Source of the DNA: Chitinivibrionales bacterium
GTDB taxonomy: Bacteria; Fibrobacterota; Chitinivibrionia; Chitinivibrionales; WJMI01
NCBI GenBank assembly: GCA_014729595.1
Contig: WJJU01000401.1
Coordinates: 1 to 6,085 of the forward strand
Direction of reading: 5' to 3'
DNA length: 6,085 bases
Under the pieces are notes generated by a model. That model ran no database searches. It had not been told where the DNA came from and saw nothing but the letters and a program-made list of their open reading frames with translations. The translations under genes were made by a program, and so were the position numbers. Below, piece by piece: positions 5,381 through 6,085 of this stretch (its first letter is position 1; every line of letters starts with the position of its first letter).

Positions 5381-6085
5381 CCTATACATTCATGTCTGCA
5401 CTATTCTTAGCCTTTGGTTACTCACCTTTGCTTATCAAAAAGGCGAGCCCCTTCTACTTCTAACTCCCTTTCTTCTAATTGGAGCTGCAATTGTAGTCTC
5501 CTTTCCCAATGCTCTCCCATTGTTTTTTATCGCATCATTTTTTTGCGGCCCGTATTTAGCAAACGGGCCTATGTTCGGGGTGAGTCTCACGGATGTATTC
5601 TCGCTATTAGTTGTTATAGGTTGCATAAATGCGATAGTCGCACGACCCAAATCACCCCGCTTGACTTACCAAGCCGGCTTAGCCGATACCGTAGTGCGTG
5701 TCATGCTTTTATTTGGCGCAGTCTGCGTGATTTCTGTGCTTGCTAATCTGACCCGGCTAAAGGGTAAGGAAACCATAACTGCGAGTTTCTACGTGCTCAA
5801 GCTTGCTCAGATGATCGTCATATACGTGGTATTTGCTAACATACGTTTTACAAAAGCAAAGTTTCACAAGTATATCGATGTTTTACTGGTGCTTGCCGGC
5901 TTCCAATTCATTGTGGCGTTGTATCAATACGTAACTGGCGGTGGCATCGCTTCTGCTGTCGCCTCGAGCGTCCATGGGACTCTTACCAATCATCACGGAA
6001 TGCTGGGTACCCTTATGCTGATCCCGCTTGCGTTGGCTGGCTACCGTATGTTTACCGCGGACGCATTTAAAGCAAAGCTTTGCTA
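5349..6085 (+). CDS. O-antigen polymerase/ligase-like membrane protein (Wzy/WaaL type), partial
   Basis: A frame opens at ATG 5349 inside the end of the Wzz-like gene and stays open to the right edge (245 codons plus two bases). The product is very hydrophobic, with about eight membrane segments in view: near 14-29, 36-51, 54-70, 79-97, 115-133, 148-164, 176-194 and 215-233. VHGTLTNHHGMLGTLMLIPLALAG (starts at residue 208, given here only as a landmark: GTLTNHHGMLGTL) resembles the G-T-x-x-N-x-N/H segment of O-antigen ligase/polymerase proteins, where it lies in the middle of a 400-450-residue chain. Such proteins join repeat units (Wzy) or attach polymer to an acceptor (WaaL); sequence alone does not separate the two here. 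Next to a Wzz-like gene, polymerase is favoured. The 32-base overlap suggests translational coupling; the nearest Shine-Dalgarno (AAGGA, 5330-5334) is 14 bases away. The C-terminus lies outside the window. Confidence 0.75.
   Translation, partial: MNFAKCLKGDSLYIHVCTILSLWLLTFAYQKGEPLLLLTPFLLIGAAIVVSFPNALPLFFIASFFCGPYLANGPMFGVSLTDVFSLLVVIGCINAIVARPKSPRLTYQAGLADTVVRVMLLFGAVCVISVLANLTRLKGKETITASFYVLKLAQMIVIYVVFANIRFTKAKFHKYIDVLLVLAGFQFIVALYQYVTGGGIASAVASSVHGTLTNHHGMLGTLMLIPLALAGYRMFTADAFKAKLC

Noticed and set aside
5414..5746. Plus-strand open frame of 110 codons inside the polymerase-like gene
   Set aside because: The other frame gives a continuous multi-spanning membrane protein to the window edge; this one has mixed composition and no motif.

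Overview
This window carries one end of a surface-polysaccharide (capsule, exopolysaccharide or O-antigen type) locus from a Gram-negative bacterium, bordered on the left by nested insertion-sequence wreckage. An outer-membrane-type polysaccharide export protein with several SLBB repeats points to a two-membrane envelope. I cannot place the organism further from sequence alone. An anaerobic or environmental lineage outside the Enterobacteria is plausible, but that is only an impression.

Layout. Positions 1-705 (minus strand) hold the C-terminal part of an IS91-family (HUH/rolling-circle) transposase. It runs off the left edge and has lost its N-terminal catalytic half. At about 706 it is interrupted by an IS66-family element (706 to about 1588): tnpA and tnpB are intact, but tnpC is cut down to a stub of 39 codons. 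A near-consensus sigma70 promoter (1431-1459) overlaps the end of tnpB and points rightward, toward the 3' end of the export gene. Position 1584-1658 is bracketed by a perfect 10-bp inverted repeat.

Positions 1680-3356 (minus) encode the secreted export protein. The start is placed at 3356, because a good Shine-Dalgarno and a clear signal peptide begin there. It is divergent from the right-hand genes across an 839-bp gap (3357-4195). That gap holds a candidate promoter for the export gene, three copies of CTGTACG, a GC-rich hairpin, a long stretch with no recognisable gene, and three predicted hairpins just ahead of the next gene.

Positions 4196-5380 (plus) encode a Wzz-type chain-length regulator (polysaccharide co-polymerase) without a kinase domain. 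Overlapping its last 32 bases is the start of a multi-spanning membrane protein (5349 to the right edge, partial) that looks like an O-antigen polymerase/ligase (Wzy/WaaL-type).

Together the three cellular genes fit a Wzy-dependent pathway: the polymerase builds chains at the periplasmic face of the inner membrane, the Wzz-like protein sets their length, and the SLBB protein exports the product across the outer membrane. I found no clearly new system. The most interesting items are non-coding: the repeated CTGTACG motif shared by the two divergent flanks, the structured leader of the Wzz-like gene, and the outward-reading promoter stranded in the IS66 remnant.
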